The notes beneath the pieces were generated by a model. The model did not search any database. It saw only the letters and a list, made by a program, of their open reading frames with translations, and had not been told where the DNA came from. The position numbers and the translations under genes were made by a program. DNA of 61,169 nt from Muribaculaceae bacterium (lineage in GTDB: Bacteria > Bacteroidota > Bacteroidia > Bacteroidales > Muribaculaceae), in the NCBI GenBank assembly GCA_017405965.1, contig JAFQZK010000025.1:1-61169 (forward strand), read 5' to 3'. Below, in pieces: positions 18,470 through 28,112 of this stretch. How positions within the stretch are numbered: the first letter of the stretch is position 1; each line of letters starts with the position of its first letter.

Positions 18470-19096
18470 TTACTTTAAATTGTTGAGCGCATCAACCGAG
18501 CTCTCGGTAACGAGAATCATGCGGTTGTCAAGCACGCGATAGGTGTTGATGTCGCTGGCGGTAACCACACTGGCGGTGGGGACGTTGCGGAGCGACAGGT
18601 ACAGGTTGCGTTCCACGCCGTTGAGGACGAGCAGCAACTTCTGACCCTCGAGCTTGAGGTTGCGTGTAATGTTCACGAATTCCTTGGTCTTGGGGGCGTC
18701 GAACTTGATGTCCTCGATGACCATGATCTGGTTGTTCTGGGCCTTGTAGGTCAGCGCCGAGCGGCGAGCCAGGGCCTTCACCTTCTTGTTCAGCTTGAAG
18801 CTGTAGTTGCGGGGACGGGGACCGAAAACGCGGCCACCACCATGGAACAGAGGAGAATTGATGTCGCCATGACGAGCACCGCCGCCACCTTTCTGGCGAC
18901 CGAGCTTCTTGGTCGAGCCAGCGATTTCACTTCTCTCTTTTGCCTTATGGGTACCCTGGCGCTTGTTGGCCATGTACTGCTTAACGTCGAGATAAACGGC
19001 GTGCTCGCTGGGTTCGGCGATGGCGAAGATCTCATCGTTAAGGTTCACCTTGCGACCGGTGTCCTCACCCTTGATGTTATAAACTGAGAGTTCCAT
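18470..19096 (-). CDS. rplD: 50S ribosomal protein L4
   Basis: This 208-residue protein has the tunnel loop [20 protein letters not shown] and [20 protein letters not shown], followed by the Rossmann-like C-terminal domain ([18 protein letters not shown]). In enterobacteria L4 represses the S10 operon; no equivalent leader is obvious here. It lies 2 bp after rplC. Confidence 0.98.
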   Translation of the reverse strand: MELSVYNIKGEDTGRKVNLNDEIFAIAEPSEHAVYLDVKQYMANKRQGTHKAKERSEIAGSTKKLGRQKGGGGARHGDINSPLFHGGGRVFGPRPRNYSFKLNKKVKALARRSALTYKAQNNQIMVIEDIKFDAPKTKEFVNITRNLKLEGQKLLLVLNGVERNLYLSLRNVPTASVVTASDINTYRVLDNRMILVTESSVDALNNLK

Positions 19097-19098
19097 TC

Positions 19099-19716
19099 TT
19101 ACATTTCAATAATTACGATTGAACCTTTGCTGCCCGGAACTGAGCCTTTTACCATGAGAAGATTGTTCTCGGGCAATACTTTAATCACTTGCAGGTTTTG
19201 AGCGGTGCAGCGCTTGTTGCCCATCTGGCCGGCCATGCGCATGCCCTTGAAAACCTTAGCGGGATAGGAGCAGGCACCGATGGAACCGGGAGCGCGCTGA
19301 CGGTCGTCCTGACCGTGCGTGGTCTGGCCCACACCTCCAAAGCCGTGACGCTTCACAACGCCCTGGAAGCCTTTACCCTTGGTTGTGCCGATCACATCAA
19401 CAAATTCAACGTCGTTGAGCATCTCTACGGTGAATTCATCACCTGCCTTGTGCTCACCATCAAATCCTTTGAACTCGGCCAAGAATCTTTGCGGTTTCAC
19501 TCCGGCTTTCTTGAAATGACCTGCCATGGGCTTGGTGGTGTGCTTGTCCTTCTTCTCGACAAAACCCAGCTGCAAAGCCTCGTAACCGTCGGTTTCAACA
19601 GTCTTCACTTGAGTGACAACGCAAGGACCTACTTCGATAACAGTGCACGGCACGTTCTTGCCGTCGGCACTGAAAACGGATGTCATTCCGATTTTCTTTC
19701 CTAATAATCCTGGCAT
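19099..19716 (-). CDS. rplC: 50S ribosomal protein L3
   Basis: This 205-residue early-assembly protein starts [20 protein letters not shown] and has [19 protein letters not shown], the [19 protein letters not shown] loop reaching the peptidyl-transferase centre, and [15 protein letters not shown]. It follows rpsJ by 59 bp. Confidence 0.98.
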   Translation of the reverse strand: MPGLLGKKIGMTSVFSADGKNVPCTVIEVGPCVVTQVKTVETDGYEALQLGFVEKKDKHTTKPMAGHFKKAGVKPQRFLAEFKGFDGEHKAGDEFTVEMLNDVEFVDVIGTTKGKGFQGVVKRHGFGGVGQTTHGQDDRQRAPGSIGACSYPAKVFKGMRMAGQMGNKRCTAQNLQVIKVLPENNLLMVKGSVPGSKGSIVIIEM

Positions 19717-19775
19717 TTCTCTAAATTTTTAATTGTTAATGCTGTTAGTTTAACTCGTTTGTTCAATCAATTGTA

Positions 19776-20081
19776 CTACACTTTAATCTCGACTTCAACT
19801 CCGCTGGGCAACTCAAGCTTCATGAGGGCGTCCACAGTCTTTGCGGTTGAGCTGTAGATGTCGATGAGGCGCTTGAAGGAGGACAGCTGGAACTGCTCGC
19901 GTGACTTCTTGTTGACAAAAGTCGAACGGTTCACGGTGAAGATGCGCTTGTGGGTGGGCAGGGGGATAGGACCGCTAACCACTGCGCCAGTGCTCTTCAC
20001 TGTGCGCACGATCTTCTCGGCCGACTTGTCAACCAAGTTGTGATCGTAGCTTTTCAATTTAATTCTAATCTTCTGACTCAT
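19776..20081 (-). CDS. rpsJ: 30S ribosomal protein S10
   Basis: This 101-residue protein serves the 30S head and, with NusB, antitermination. It starts [20 protein letters not shown] and includes [20 protein letters not shown] with the long loop, and ends [14 protein letters not shown]. It lies directly 22 bp after fusA with no tuf gene between, which merges the str and S10 units. Confidence 0.98.
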   Translation of the reverse strand: MSQKIRIKLKSYDHNLVDKSAEKIVRTVKSTGAVVSGPIPLPTHKRIFTVNRSTFVNKKSREQFQLSSFKRLIDIYSSTAKTVDALMKLELPSGVEVEIKV

Positions 20082-20103
20082 ATTATTAATAATGTAAATT
20101 GTA

Positions 20104-22230
20104 TTATTGCAATAATTCGACGTGACCCAGGCATTCGCTCAGCACCTTGATGGCGATCGGGGTCGCAACGGGTGCGTAGTGGGAGAACGACATGGTGCTC
20201 GTGGCACGGCCACTGGTGATGTTGCGCAGGGCGGTGACGTAGCCGAACATCTCGGCCAGCGGGGTGCTGGCTTTGACGATGCGGGCACCGCTACGTGCGC
20301 TCTCCATGCCCTCGACTTGGGCACGGCGCTTGTTCAGGTCGGCGATGACGTCACCCATGTTCTCCTCGGGGGTCACCACTTCCAGGCTCATCATCGGCTC
20401 CAGGAGCACGGGGCGAGCCTTGCGGCAAGCGCTGCGGTAGGCCTGCATGGCACACAGCTCGAAGCTGAGCTGGTCGCTGTCCACGGGGTGGAAACTGCCA
20501 TCGAGGATGGTGACCTTGAGGCTCTGGAGGGGGAATCCGGCCAGCACACCGCTGTGCATGGCGCTCTTGAATCCCTTCTCGATGCTGGGGATGAATTCCT
20601 TGGGAATATCACCGCCCTTAACCTCGTTGACGAACTGCAAGCTGCCGTCGAAGTCGACGTCGATGGGCTCGACGCGGCACTCGATGTCGGCGAACTTGCC
20701 GTGACCGCCGGTCTGTTTCTTGAAGACCTCGCGCACGGTAGCTGCCTGCGAGATGGCCTCCTTGTAGGTGACCTGGGGACGACCCTGGTTGCACTCCACC
20801 TTGAACTCGCGGCGCAGACGGTCGAGGATGATGTCCAGATGCAACTCACCCATTCCACGGATGATGGTCTGGCCAGTCTCCTCGTTGCTCTCGACCTGGA
20901 AGGTGGGGTCTTCCTCGGCAAGCTTTGCCAGGCCCACTGCCATGCGGTCGAGGTCGTTCTGCGTCTTGGGCTCGACGGCGATGCCGATCACGGGCTCGGG
21001 GAAGTCCATGGCCTCGAGGGCGATGGCGGTCTCGCGGCTGCTGCACAGGGTGTCACCCGTGTGCACGTCCTTGAAACCGACTCCGGCGCCGATGTCGCCG
21101 CAACCGATAACCTCCATGGGGTTCTGGCGGTTGCTGTGCATCTGGAACAGGCGGGACACGCGCTCCTTTTGACCGGTGCGCACGTTGTAGACCTGGGTGC
21201 CGGCATTGAACTGACCTGAATACACGCGGAAGAACACCAGGCGGCCCACATAGGGGTCGGTAGCGATCTTGAACACCAGCGCGCACAAGGGCTCCTCAAA
21301 CATGGGCTTGCGGGTGATCACCTTGTCGGGGTCGTTGACTGCGGTGCCGCTCACCTCGCCAGCGTCTTCGGGGCTGGGCAGGTAGGCGCAAACGGCGTCG
21401 AGCAGTGTCTGGACACCCTTGTTCTTGAACGAGCTGCCGCACAGCACGGGAACCATGTTGCGGTTCAGCGTGGCGTTGCGCAGGGCGCTCTTGATCTCGA
21501 CTATGGTGATCGACTCGGGGTCGTCGAAGTACTTGGTCATGAACTCGTCGTCGAACTCGGCGAGCTGCTCAAGCATCTTGTCGCGGTACTCCTGAGCCTC
21601 CTCAAGCATGTCGGCGGGAACCTCGGCGGTCTCGTACTCGGCACCGAGCGTCTCGTCGTGCCAGTACAGGGCCTTCATCGTGATCAGGTCAACGACGCCT
21701 TTGAAGCTCTCCTCGGCTCCGATGGGCAACTGAATGGGACACGGGTTGGCACCCAAGACTTCGCGAATCTGGCGAACCACGTCGAGGTAGTTGCAGCCAA
21801 CACGGTCCATCTTGTTCACATAAGCGATGCGAGGCACCTCGTACTTGTCGGCCTGACGCCACACGGTCTCGCTCTGGGGCTCTACGCCGCCCACGGCGCA
21901 GAAGGTGGCGATAGCGCCATCCAGCACGCGCAGCGAGCGCTCCACCTCGACGGTGAAGTCCACATGCCCCGGAGTGTCGATCAGGTTGATCTTGTACTTG
22001 CTGCCGTCATAGTTCCAGAACGCGGTGGTGGCAGCGCTGGTGATGGTGATGCCCCTCTCCTGCTCCTGCTCCATCCAGTCCATGGTGGCGGTACCTTCAT
22101 GAACCTCGCCCATCTTGTGGGTCAGGCCCGTGTAGTACAAGATCCGCTCCGATGTGGTGGTCTTGCCGGCATCGATGTGTGCCATGATGCCGATGTTACG
22201 TGTATATTTCAGTTGTGCGTCGGTGCCCAT
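20104..22230 (-). CDS. fusA: Elongation factor G
   Basis: This 708-residue translocation GTPase has G1 [20 protein letters not shown]3 [20 protein letters not shown] and G4 NKMDRVG. Domains II-V follow ([14 protein letters not shown]-type segment as [18 protein letters not shown]; a C-terminal domain with [20 protein letters not shown]). Length and motifs are complete. It lies in the str part of the operon after rpsG. Confidence 0.98.
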   Translation of the reverse strand: MGTDAQLKYTRNIGIMAHIDAGKTTTSERILYYTGLTHKMGEVHEGTATMDWMEQEQERGITITSAATTAFWNYDGSKYKINLIDTPGHVDFTVEVERSLRVLDGAIATFCAVGGVEPQSETVWRQADKYEVPRIAYVNKMDRVGCNYLDVVRQIREVLGANPCPIQLPIGAEESFKGVVDLITMKALYWHDETLGAEYETAEVPADMLEEAQEYRDKMLEQLAEFDDEFMTKYFDDPESITIVEIKSALRNATLNRNMVPVLCGSSFKNKGVQTLLDAVCAYLPSPEDAGEVSGTAVNDPDKVITRKPMFEEPLCALVFKIATDPYVGRLVFFRVYSGQFNAGTQVYNVRTGQKERVSRLFQMHSNRQNPMEVIGCGDIGAGVGFKDVHTGDTLCSSRETAIALEAMDFPEPVIGIAVEPKTQNDLDRMAVGLAKLAEEDPTFQVESNEETGQTIIRGMGELHLDIILDRLRREFKVECNQGRPQVTYKEAISQAATVREVFKKQTGGHGKFADIECRVEPIDVDFDGSLQFVNEVKGGDIPKEFIPSIEKGFKSAMHSGVLAGFPLQSLKVTILDGSFHPVDSDQLSFELCAMQAYRSACRKARPVLLEPMMSLEVVTPEENMGDVIADLNKRRAQVEGMESARSGARIVKASTPLAEMFGYVTALRNITSGRATSTMSFSHYAPVATPIAIKVLSECLGHVELLQ

Positions 22231-22254
22231 TGTCTAGTTCACGTCGTCGCTAAA

Positions 22255-22731
22255 TCAGAATCTGAAGTGGGCGAATGCGCGGTTAGCCTCGGCCATGCGG
22301 TGCATGTCCTCTTTGCGCTTGAACGCGCCACCCTGCTCGTTATATGCGTCCATGATTTCAGCAGCGAGCTTGTCGGCCATAGTCTTGCCGCCACGCTTGC
22401 GAGCGAAAATAATCATGTTCTTCATTGAAACCGACTCTTTGCGGTCGGGGCGAATCTCGGTGGGCACCTGGAAGGTTGCACCACCCACGCGACGGGACTT
22501 CACCTCCACTTGAGGAGTGATCTTCTCCAACGCGGCTTTCCAGATTTCGAGAGGGGTCTTCTCTTCACTAGCCATCTTCTTGCCCACGAGGTCCAGGGCA
22601 CTGTAGAAGATACGGTAAGACGTAGTCTTCTTACCATCGTACATGAGGTGGTTGACGAACTTGGTTACGCGAACGTCACCGAACTTAGGATCGGGGAGAA
22701 TGATCCTTTTCTTGGGCTTAGCCTTTCTCAT
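22255..22731 (-). CDS. rpsG: 30S ribosomal protein S7
   Basis: This 158-residue primary rRNA-binding head protein starts [20 protein letters not shown] and has [40 protein letters not shown] and the C-terminal [20 protein letters not shown]. In E. coli S7 represses the str operon through the rpsL-rpsG intercistronic region. The 180-bp gap upstream of this gene can fold into a two-tier hairpin. Confidence 0.98.
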   Translation of the reverse strand: MRKAKPKKRIILPDPKFGDVRVTKFVNHLMYDGKKTTSYRIFYSALDLVGKKMASEEKTPLEIWKAALEKITPQVEVKSRRVGGATFQVPTEIRPDRKESVSMKNMIIFARKRGGKTMADKLAAEIMDAYNEQGGAFKRKEDMHRMAEANRAFAHFRF

Positions 22732-22762
22732 TTTTTTGACACAGTTGTAGTTTTAAGTCTGC

Positions 22763-22821
22763 TTGGTTGTTTTTTGCTTTGTTCTTCAACGCCCGCCGCT
22801 GCGGCGCGTTTACTCAACCAA
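22763..22821 (-). promoter_or_regulatory. Structured rpsL-rpsG intercistronic element (candidate S7 site)
   Basis: A 7-bp outer stem pairs TTGGTTG (22763-22769) with CAACCAA (22815-22821). It encloses an inner hairpin in which AACG (22788-22791) and CGCC (22794-22797) pair with GGCG (22803-22806) and CGTT (22807-22810), with a 2-nt bulge. The surroundings are AT-rich, so the GC-rich stem stands out. Position matches the E. coli S7 autoregulatory site; binding is inferred. Confidence 0.45.
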
Positions 22822-22911
22822 ATATCCAATCCAATAAAACTGAAAACTAAGTTTGAAATTAATTTTACTTTTGAATTGTTTTAGTAAGTCAGGGCCTTAG
22901 TCGTACCGTTT

Positions 22912-23292
22912 TTACTTTTTCTTCTTGGGACGCTTGGCACCGTACTTGCTGCGGCGCTGGGTGCGGCCTTCAACACCGGCGGTGTCGAGGGTGCCGCGGA
23001 TGATGTGATAGCGTACACCGGGAAGGTCTTTCACACGGCCACCGCGTACCATGACGATCGAGTGCTCCTGCAGGTTGTGGCCCTCACCAGGGATGTAGGA
23101 GTTAACCTCCTTGCCGTTGGTCAGGCGGACACGGGCAACCTTGCGCATAGCCGAGTTCGGCTTCTTAGGTGTGGTCGTGTAAACACGAACACACACACCG
23201 CGACGCTGAGGGCACGAGTCCAGAGCGGGCGATTTGCTGGTCGATTCCAGCGCAGTGCGGCCTTTTCTTACTAATTGCTGAATAGTAGGCAT
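22912..23292 (-). CDS. rpsL: 30S ribosomal protein S12
   Basis: This 126-residue decoding-centre protein starts [20 protein letters not shown]. The two lysines where streptomycin resistance arises are unchanged (in [12 protein letters not shown] and [13 protein letters not shown]). The Asp of the D-methylthiolated loop is present in VKDLPGV. It is the first gene of the long ribosomal transcript, about 130 nt after the predicted start site. Confidence 0.98.
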   Translation of the reverse strand: MPTIQQLVRKGRTALESTSKSPALDSCPQRRGVCVRVYTTTPKKPNSAMRKVARVRLTNGKEVNSYIPGEGHNLQEHSIVMVRGGRVKDLPGVRYHIIRGTLDTAGVEGRTQRRSKYGAKRPKKKK

Positions 23293-23426
23293 CTTAGTTC
23301 TTTTTGATTTTAATTAATTTTACAAATATTTTTCAGTTTGCTTTTGCGCTTTCTGGACCACTTAACCACCCACGTTTTCAAGCGTTTAGAGGTCAAAATC
23401 GGACCAAGCGGCGCAAAAAAGCGATG

Positions 23427-23458
23427 CAAAATTACAAACAATTTTTGTAATGGCCAAA
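23427..23458 (-). promoter_or_regulatory. Main promoter of the str-S10-spc-alpha operon
   Basis: On the minus strand TTTG (23458-23455) is followed after 20 bp by TAATTTTG (23434-23427), an exact Bacteroidota -33/-7 pair. The transcript would begin near 23420, giving a leader of about 130 nt before rpsL. Confidence 0.75.
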
Positions 23459-23769
23459 CCTTTTCACCGATTTATTTTATATATAATGTCTAACCCCTAT
23501 CGGAGCCAAGTGCCTGTTTTCCATAACGATACAGCTAAAATCGTGAAAATCAGGTGCTTTTTTAATTGTGAAAATTATTCAATCTTAACACTATTTAACT
23601 TCATTTAATCAAATTCGGAGCACTTTTGAGGCCATAATGAGTCTGAGCGGTCAAGAAGCCCTACCCTTTCCTGTAACCTCAGCAAGAAGGCATTGTCGCC
23701 TGAATTCTACTTACACCTTATATATAATATAATATATAATATATATATAGGCGAGGCGCATCGATCAAA
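23459..23769. other. Gene-free AT-rich spacer upstream of the ribosomal operon
   Basis: About 310 bp with no convincing gene. It includes an alternating AT stretch at about 23717-23750 (many TATA/ATAT steps). An upstream element for the strong ribosomal promoter is possible in the AT-rich part nearest 23460-23600. Nothing else was recognised. Confidence 0.6.
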
Positions 23770-23803
23770 AAAGGATGGAGCCTCACGCGAGGTTCCATCC
23801 TTT
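23770..23803 (-). terminator. Terminator after the CDP-alcohol phosphotransferase gene
   Basis: AAAGGATGGAGCCTC and GAGGTTCCATCCTTT form a 15-bp stem with one G·U pair and an ACGC loop. On the minus strand it ends in a run of six T, so it fits termination of the minus-strand gene that stops at 23827. Confidence 0.85.
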
Positions 23804-23826
23804 ATATCCTGTACCGGTAAATCTTG

Positions 23827-24795
23827 TTACTTGGTGGCTTCCAGGTGGGCAATGGCCTTCTTGCAGATGCCCTCGTGACGCAACACCATGTAGACGAGCA
23901 GCAGGTTGAGCACCACGATCTCAAAGACGAAGTACAGCCACGGCATGTTGATGATCACCGCGATAAAGCAGGCGATGATGCGCGTGTTGAAGGTCAGGAT
24001 GTTGGTGTACTTCATCAACGGCAGGCTCAGCTGGCGGAAGTAGTCGCGGAATTCCTGACTGGGAACACCGTCCTCACCGTAACGCTCGTTGAGGGCGGCA
24101 CGCAGGCGCTGCATGTTGGGCGTCATTCGCTCCTGGTTGGCTGTGTAGCCACTGTAGAAGAACAGCGGCAACTTGCTCCAGAAGTTCCTGCCCCACTCCA
24201 GCTGATGATACTGCTCCTTGAGCTTGGCTGCGCTATCGAGCTCACTGCCCTGTCCGCCCTTGAGGAAGAAGAGATGGAACTGGCGATAGCAGTCGGCCAG
24301 AGCGGCCTGCAGGGCATGGCTGAGCCCCGAGAGGATGCCCAGGGTCCAGATCAGCCACTCGTGCTGTTGAAAGAAATGCGGTCCGGTCAAGCTGTCACCG
24401 AAATCCAATTCCCTGAAAACCAAGGAAAAACCGATAGCGGCAAACCACAGGTCACCGCTCACGCCGTCAAGGATGCGTCCCAGGCGGGAATACTGCTGGG
24501 TCATGCGCGCCAACTGTCCGTCGGCGCTGTCAAATGTGTCGGCCCACGTGATAAGCAGCATGCCCACCCAGTTGAGCCATGCCAAATGCGGCTGATGGAA
24601 ATACAGCATGATGCCGCCGGCAACACCCATAAAGATGCTGGCCACAGTGATGGCATTGGGGCTCACTCCCAGCTTTTGAAAGAATTTGGCCCACAGGAAC
24701 CCCAAGGGGCGATGGAAATGCAGGTCGAACCACTCCTCGGTGTCCGACGACTTGAGCGAAGCCTGATATTCTTCTCTTAATGTCATGTTTTTCAA
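23827..24795 (-). CDS. CDP-alcohol phosphatidyltransferase family protein
   Basis: This 322-residue membrane enzyme transfers a phosphoalcohol from a CDP-activated donor, or a CDP-diacylglycerol phosphatidyl group to an alcohol. The class motif is visible at about residues 85-112: DTFDSADGQLARM, eight residues to G, then RILDGVSGD. The last Asp is one residue further than the usual D-x3-D spacing. Several membrane segments surround it (ITVASIFMGVAGGIMLYF and the C-terminal IIACFIAVIINMPWLYFVF). It follows the ATP-grasp gene by about 105 bp on the same strand. Bacteroidota use such enzymes for phosphatidylinositol-type and other headgroups; the exact substrate is not decided by sequence. Confidence 0.8.
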   Translation of the reverse strand: MKNMTLREEYQASLKSSDTEEWFDLHFHRPLGFLWAKFFQKLGVSPNAITVASIFMGVAGGIMLYFHQPHLAWLNWVGMLLITWADTFDSADGQLARMTQQYSRLGRILDGVSGDLWFAAIGFSLVFRELDFGDSLTGPHFFQQHEWLIWTLGILSGLSHALQAALADCYRQFHLFFLKGGQGSELDSAAKLKEQYHQLEWGRNFWSKLPLFFYSGYTANQERMTPNMQRLRAALNERYGEDGVPSQEFRDYFRQLSLPLMKYTNILTFNTRIIACFIAVIINMPWLYFVFEIVVLNLLLVYMVLRHEGICKKAIAHLEATK

Positions 24796-24900
24796 TTAAT
24801 CGTTTGTTTTGGTTTTAGTGTCAAGGCCTTAAGGCCCATAAGGTCTTTAAAGTCCTTAAGGTCCTTAAAGACAAACTCCTAATTCCTCACTTCTAACCAA

Positions 24901-25770
24901 TTAAAGGCCCAGATGAGCCTTGGCAAGCGCCAGGACGGCCTTGGCAATGTGGGGAGCCGACTCGTTGCGGCACGGCGCGAAGCTGGGCCAGTCGTTGAAG
25001 TCGATGATGCGAATGGTGCCGTCGGGATCGACGATGCAGTCACCGCCGTAGATGACGACGTTCAGTTCGTCGGCAGCACGGGTACAGATGTCCTTGAGTT
25101 CCTTCAGGTCGATATCGATACCCTGGCTGTGGCCATTGACTTCCTCCCAGCCATACTTGCTGTGACCCTCGTCAAAGGGGTAGAACCAATAGAAGAACTG
25201 AGAGTCCTTCACGCCGTAGAACTTCACCAGGTCACCGGTCAGGTGCACATTGATCACCGCGCGGGTGATGCCGCGGTAGAAGTACTCCTGGAGCACCTCC
25301 TGAGCCTCCTCGGGGTGGCGCACGTAGCTCACGTCCTCCTTGTGCATCGCATGGAAGTCACCGCGCTTGATCCAGCACGACTTGAACCCGGCCTTCTTGA
25401 GCTGGTCCTTGATATTCTCGTTAGTGTTGACAATCAGGCTCTCGGGATAAGGGATGCCGTTGCCCAGCAAGATGCGCGTCATGCGCTCGCGCGTACAGTT
25501 CTCAATGCCGTAGCCCGAGTTGATGACCAACTTGCCGGCGTCCTCAAGCTTCTGCAGCTTGGCGATGCTGGCGCGCTCGCGGCACATGGCCAGCACTACC
25601 GGCTCGTTGATCTCGCTATTGTTGAACTGTTCCTCGCTGTACACGTTCACCTGGCAACCGCGCTTGCGCAGCTGCTCGGCCACGAGGTTGAAGATGGCGG
25701 TGTCATTGCCGATGTGGTTGGGCGAATAAGCGCCTGCGCGCATAACGCCCGCAATAGTGATGTCTGCCAT
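24901..25770 (-). CDS. ATP-grasp family protein of unknown substrate
   Basis: This 289-residue protein has an ATP-grasp-like layout. An N-terminal region (AGVMRAGAYSPNHIGNDTAI) is followed by RMTRILLGNGIPYPESLIV. The nucleotide-binding core has CWIKRGDFHAM. The C-terminal metal-binding segment is DCIVDPDGTIRIIDFNDWPS, with Asp and Asn in the expected places. These enzymes ligate a carboxylate to an amine or thiol using ATP. A longer frame from 25854 was rejected because a TATCTTTG box at 25826-25833 lies inside it. It precedes a CDP-alcohol phosphotransferase gene, so a role in headgroup or cell-surface modification is possible but inferred. Confidence 0.65.
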   Translation of the reverse strand: MADITIAGVMRAGAYSPNHIGNDTAIFNLVAEQLRKRGCQVNVYSEEQFNNSEINEPVVLAMCRERASIAKLQKLEDAGKLVINSGYGIENCTRERMTRILLGNGIPYPESLIVNTNENIKDQLKKAGFKSCWIKRGDFHAMHKEDVSYVRHPEEAQEVLQEYFYRGITRAVINVHLTGDLVKFYGVKDSQFFYWFYPFDEGHSKYGWEEVNGHSQGIDIDLKELKDICTRAADELNVVIYGGDCIVDPDGTIRIIDFNDWPSFAPCRNESAPHIAKAVLALAKAHLGL

Positions 25771-25825
25771 TGTTGTTGACTTTAATGTTGATGTTAGCGG
25801 GCACCCTTGCCCGCAATACGAACTG

Positions 25826-25833
25826 CAAAGATA
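25826..25833 (-). promoter_or_regulatory. -7 promoter box for the ATP-grasp gene
   Basis: TATCTTTG on the minus strand, with TTTG (25859-25856) 22 bp upstream. Transcription would start near 25820, 50 nt before ATG 25770. Confidence 0.6.
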
Positions 25834-25958
25834 CAAAAAAATGAAATAGCCCACCCAAATTCAAGAAAAAACTTTATCCTCGCGTTTTTCAGTCACTTGC
25901 AATCATTAAAAATGGCCGGGGTTGCTTTTTGACATGGTGGAGAGGATTCACGGGGTGC

Positions 25959-25966
25959 TAATTTTG
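25959..25966 (+). promoter_or_regulatory. Possible -7 box before the phage-like module
   Basis: TAATTTTG lies 77 bp before the portal gene. A TTTG at 25928-25931 is 27 bp upstream, further than usual, so the call is tentative. Confidence 0.4.
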
Positions 25967-26043
25967 CAGCGTCGACAGGAGAGAAAGTCCAGAACTTCCT
26001 GCCAGAAGATGACAACAATCATTAAAACATAAATCAATCAACC

Positions 26044-27468
26044 ATGAGAACACCGACAACCAACGAACAACACACCCGCGTGCTGCATGCCGCCTACCAG
26101 GCTTGGATGAACGCTGCGGGATTGCGCCAAGCCAGGCTCCGCAACAAGCGGTTCACCTACGGTGACCAATGGGGTGATCTGGTGAAGGACTACAACGGCT
26201 GCGTGATGACCGAGGGTGAGCACCTCGCCAATCAAGGCTGTGCAAGCATCACCAACAACCTCATCCGCCAGATGGTCAAGACCATCGTCGGCCGTTTCCG
26301 CTCCCAGTACATCAAGCAGGACGATGACAAGGCTTCGGCGCTGGCTCAGGCCAGCCGCGACAACGAACTCGATGAACTCGACAGCCGCGCCCTTGAAGAG
26401 TTCCTGATCTCGGGGTGCTGCATCCAGCGGGTGGACACCTGCCACGAGCCGGGCGACACTGAGCACGTCAGGGTGGACAATGTGAATGTCAACCGCCTGT
26501 TTGTGGGCACAATGAACGACACCCGCGCCTGGGACTGCGAACTCATCGGCCAGCTCCACGACCTGAACATCGCCCAGCTGCTGCGCCGCGTGGCTGGCGG
26601 CAATCAGCGCAAGGCGGCATGGGTGAGACGGCTCTATACCGACAATGCCGAGAGCCGCCTGGCCGATTTCACCACCCGACTGGGTGCCGACACGCAATTG
26701 GGCACCGACTTCTGGCACGCCAGCGACGGCAAGTGCCGAGCCATCGAGGTGTGGACGCTCGAGAGCCGCGAGGTGGTCGTGTGCCACAACCGGCACGAGG
26801 GCACCCTCACCGTCGAGCCCTGCAGCGCCATGCACCGCCTGAAGAGCCGTCCCGACATCACCACCCGCTGGGACATCGCCACCGTGTGGCACTGCCGATG
26901 GTTCAGCCCGATGGGAGACTTGCTGGCCGAGTATGATTCGCCGTGGCCGCACGGCAGCCACCCCTTTGTCATCAAGCTCTACCCGCTCACCGACGGCGAA
27001 GTTCACGCCGTGGTCGAAGACATCATCGACACGCAGAAGCACGTCAACCGCATGATTTCGCTGCTCGACCAGGTGATGCGCACCAGCGCCAAGGGTGTGC
27101 TCCTGTTCCCTGAAACAGCACTGCCCGAGGGGTGGACCTGGGAGGACGCACGACGCTGCTGGTCCAGTGCCAACGGGCTGCTGCCCTACAATCCACGCTT
27201 CAGCGACGCCAAGCCTGAGCAGATCAATGCCAACGCGAACAACAGCAGCGCCTACCAGATGATAGAGCTGCAGATGAAGCTGTTTGAGGAAATCAGCGGC
27301 GTGAGCGGCGCCCTGCAAGGCAAGAACCCCACCGTTGTCAGCGCCAACGTGTACCAATTGCAGAGCGAAAACGCCAACATCGCCCTGAGCGACGTGTACG
27401 ACACATTCCAAGCATTTCGTCGCCAGCGCGATCGCAAAATGCTGGCTATCAGCAACACGAACCTTTAA
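26044..27468 (+). CDS. P22-type phage portal protein (short form)
   Basis: This 474-residue protein resembles portal proteins of podovirus type. It has an N-terminal NKRFTYGDQWGDLV segment, ITNNLIRQMVKTIVGRFRSQ, the central wing (HPFVIKLYPLTDGEVHAVV) and the helix DIIDTQKHVNRMISLLDQVM. It ends with EISGVSGALQGKNPTVVSAN and a helical SENANIALSDVYDTFQAFRR. Portals form the DNA channel at a capsid vertex. P22 portals are much longer, so the C-terminal crown or barrel is missing or was trimmed. It is followed by a scaffold-like and a capsid-like gene but no terminase lies upstream: its upstream neighbour is the unrelated ATP-grasp gene on the other strand. Confidence 0.7.
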   Translation: MRTPTTNEQHTRVLHAAYQAWMNAAGLRQARLRNKRFTYGDQWGDLVKDYNGCVMTEGEHLANQGCASITNNLIRQMVKTIVGRFRSQYIKQDDDKASALAQASRDNELDELDSRALEEFLISGCCIQRVDTCHEPGDTEHVRVDNVNVNRLFVGTMNDTRAWDCELIGQLHDLNIAQLLRRVAGGNQRKAAWVRRLYTDNAESRLADFTTRLGADTQLGTDFWHASDGKCRAIEVWTLESREVVVCHNRHEGTLTVEPCSAMHRLKSRPDITTRWDIATVWHCRWFSPMGDLLAEYDSPWPHGSHPFVIKLYPLTDGEVHAVVEDIIDTQKHVNRMISLLDQVMRTSAKGVLLFPETALPEGWTWEDARRCWSSANGLLPYNPRFSDAKPEQINANANNSSAYQMIELQMKLFEEISGVSGALQGKNPTVVSANVYQLQSENANIALSDVYDTFQAFRRQRDRKMLAISNTNL

Positions 27469-27541
27469 TCACCACTATCTCGAGTCAATCAACGCCGCGA
27501 CCCGTGTCACGGCCAATTATCAAACCAAAAACTAATGAACA

Positions 27542-27940
27542 ATGAACGAACAAGAAAACCATGAACAACAGGCAACACCAGCGGTAACGCCACCGCCTTT
27601 TCGCCAGAGCGAAGAACCGCAAGATGTGCCGAGCCAGGAGCCGGCCGCCTCCCCCACCCTCGCCGACAGGATCACCGAGCTGCACCTCGACGAGAACGCT
27701 ACTGCCAGCCTCACTGAGCTCACCCGGGGTTTGCAACCAGACCAGGTCACACCCGAACTGCTCGCCACACTTGCCCGCGGCGTCACCCATGACGACGACG
27801 TGCAGAATGCCGATGCAGCGGGCTATCTGCGAGGCCGCAACGAGAAAATCGAGGTCGTTCTCCATCCTCAGCCCCAGGACGAGGAGCCTCAGCCTCAACC
27901 TGTCTTTCCCCGCTACTGCCGCCGCAGCATCTGGGACTGA
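27542..27940 (+). CDS. Acidic Pro/Gln/Glu-rich protein, possible scaffold remnant
   Basis: This 132-residue protein has low-complexity termini (EQENHEQQATPAVTPPPF; PQDEEPQPQPVFP) and a predicted helical middle (TLADRITELHLDENATASLT, then TPELLATLARGV). It lies between portal and capsid-like genes, where phage scaffold or head-maturation proteins normally sit, so a scaffold role is inferred from order and composition only. The NADAAGYLRGRNEKIE segment may be the most conserved part. The short ORF could alternatively be a module-specific protein of other function. Confidence 0.45.
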   Translation: MNEQENHEQQATPAVTPPPFRQSEEPQDVPSQEPAASPTLADRITELHLDENATASLTELTRGLQPDQVTPELLATLARGVTHDDDVQNADAAGYLRGRNEKIEVVLHPQPQDEEPQPQPVFPRYCRRSIWD

Positions 27941-28112
27941 AATGAGTGAGGAATTAGGAATTAGGAATTAGAAGTTAGAAATGAGGAGTTGGTTTATTAA
28001 GCCACTCTTTCCTCCAACCTCTAAACCCTAAACACTAACCTCTAAACTCTATACTCTAAACTCTAAACTCTAAACTTTAACCATTAACCTTTAACCTTAA
28101 TCATTTACAACC
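27941..28112. repeat. Degenerate CTAAAC/TTAACC and GGAATTA repeats
   Basis: The gap before the capsid-like gene begins with GGAATTAGGAATTAGAAGTT-like units and continues with ten or so imperfect copies of a 7-nt unit CTCTAAA (for example CTCTAAACTCTAAACTCT), then TTAACCTTTAACC. No gene is visible. Related words occur near 24870-24900 (reverse orientation) and 60640-60680, so this looks like a spacer-repeat vocabulary of this genome. Confidence 0.7.

Noticed and set aside
23717-23750. AT dinucleotide run as a replication origin or CRISPR leader
   Set aside because: No DnaA-box cluster, repeat-spacer pattern or cas gene nearby; it is a simple AT tract.
27420-27535. Possible frameshift extending the portal protein
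   Set aside because: Both other frames stay open for about 20 residues after the stop, so no single correction is favoured; treated as a short portal.
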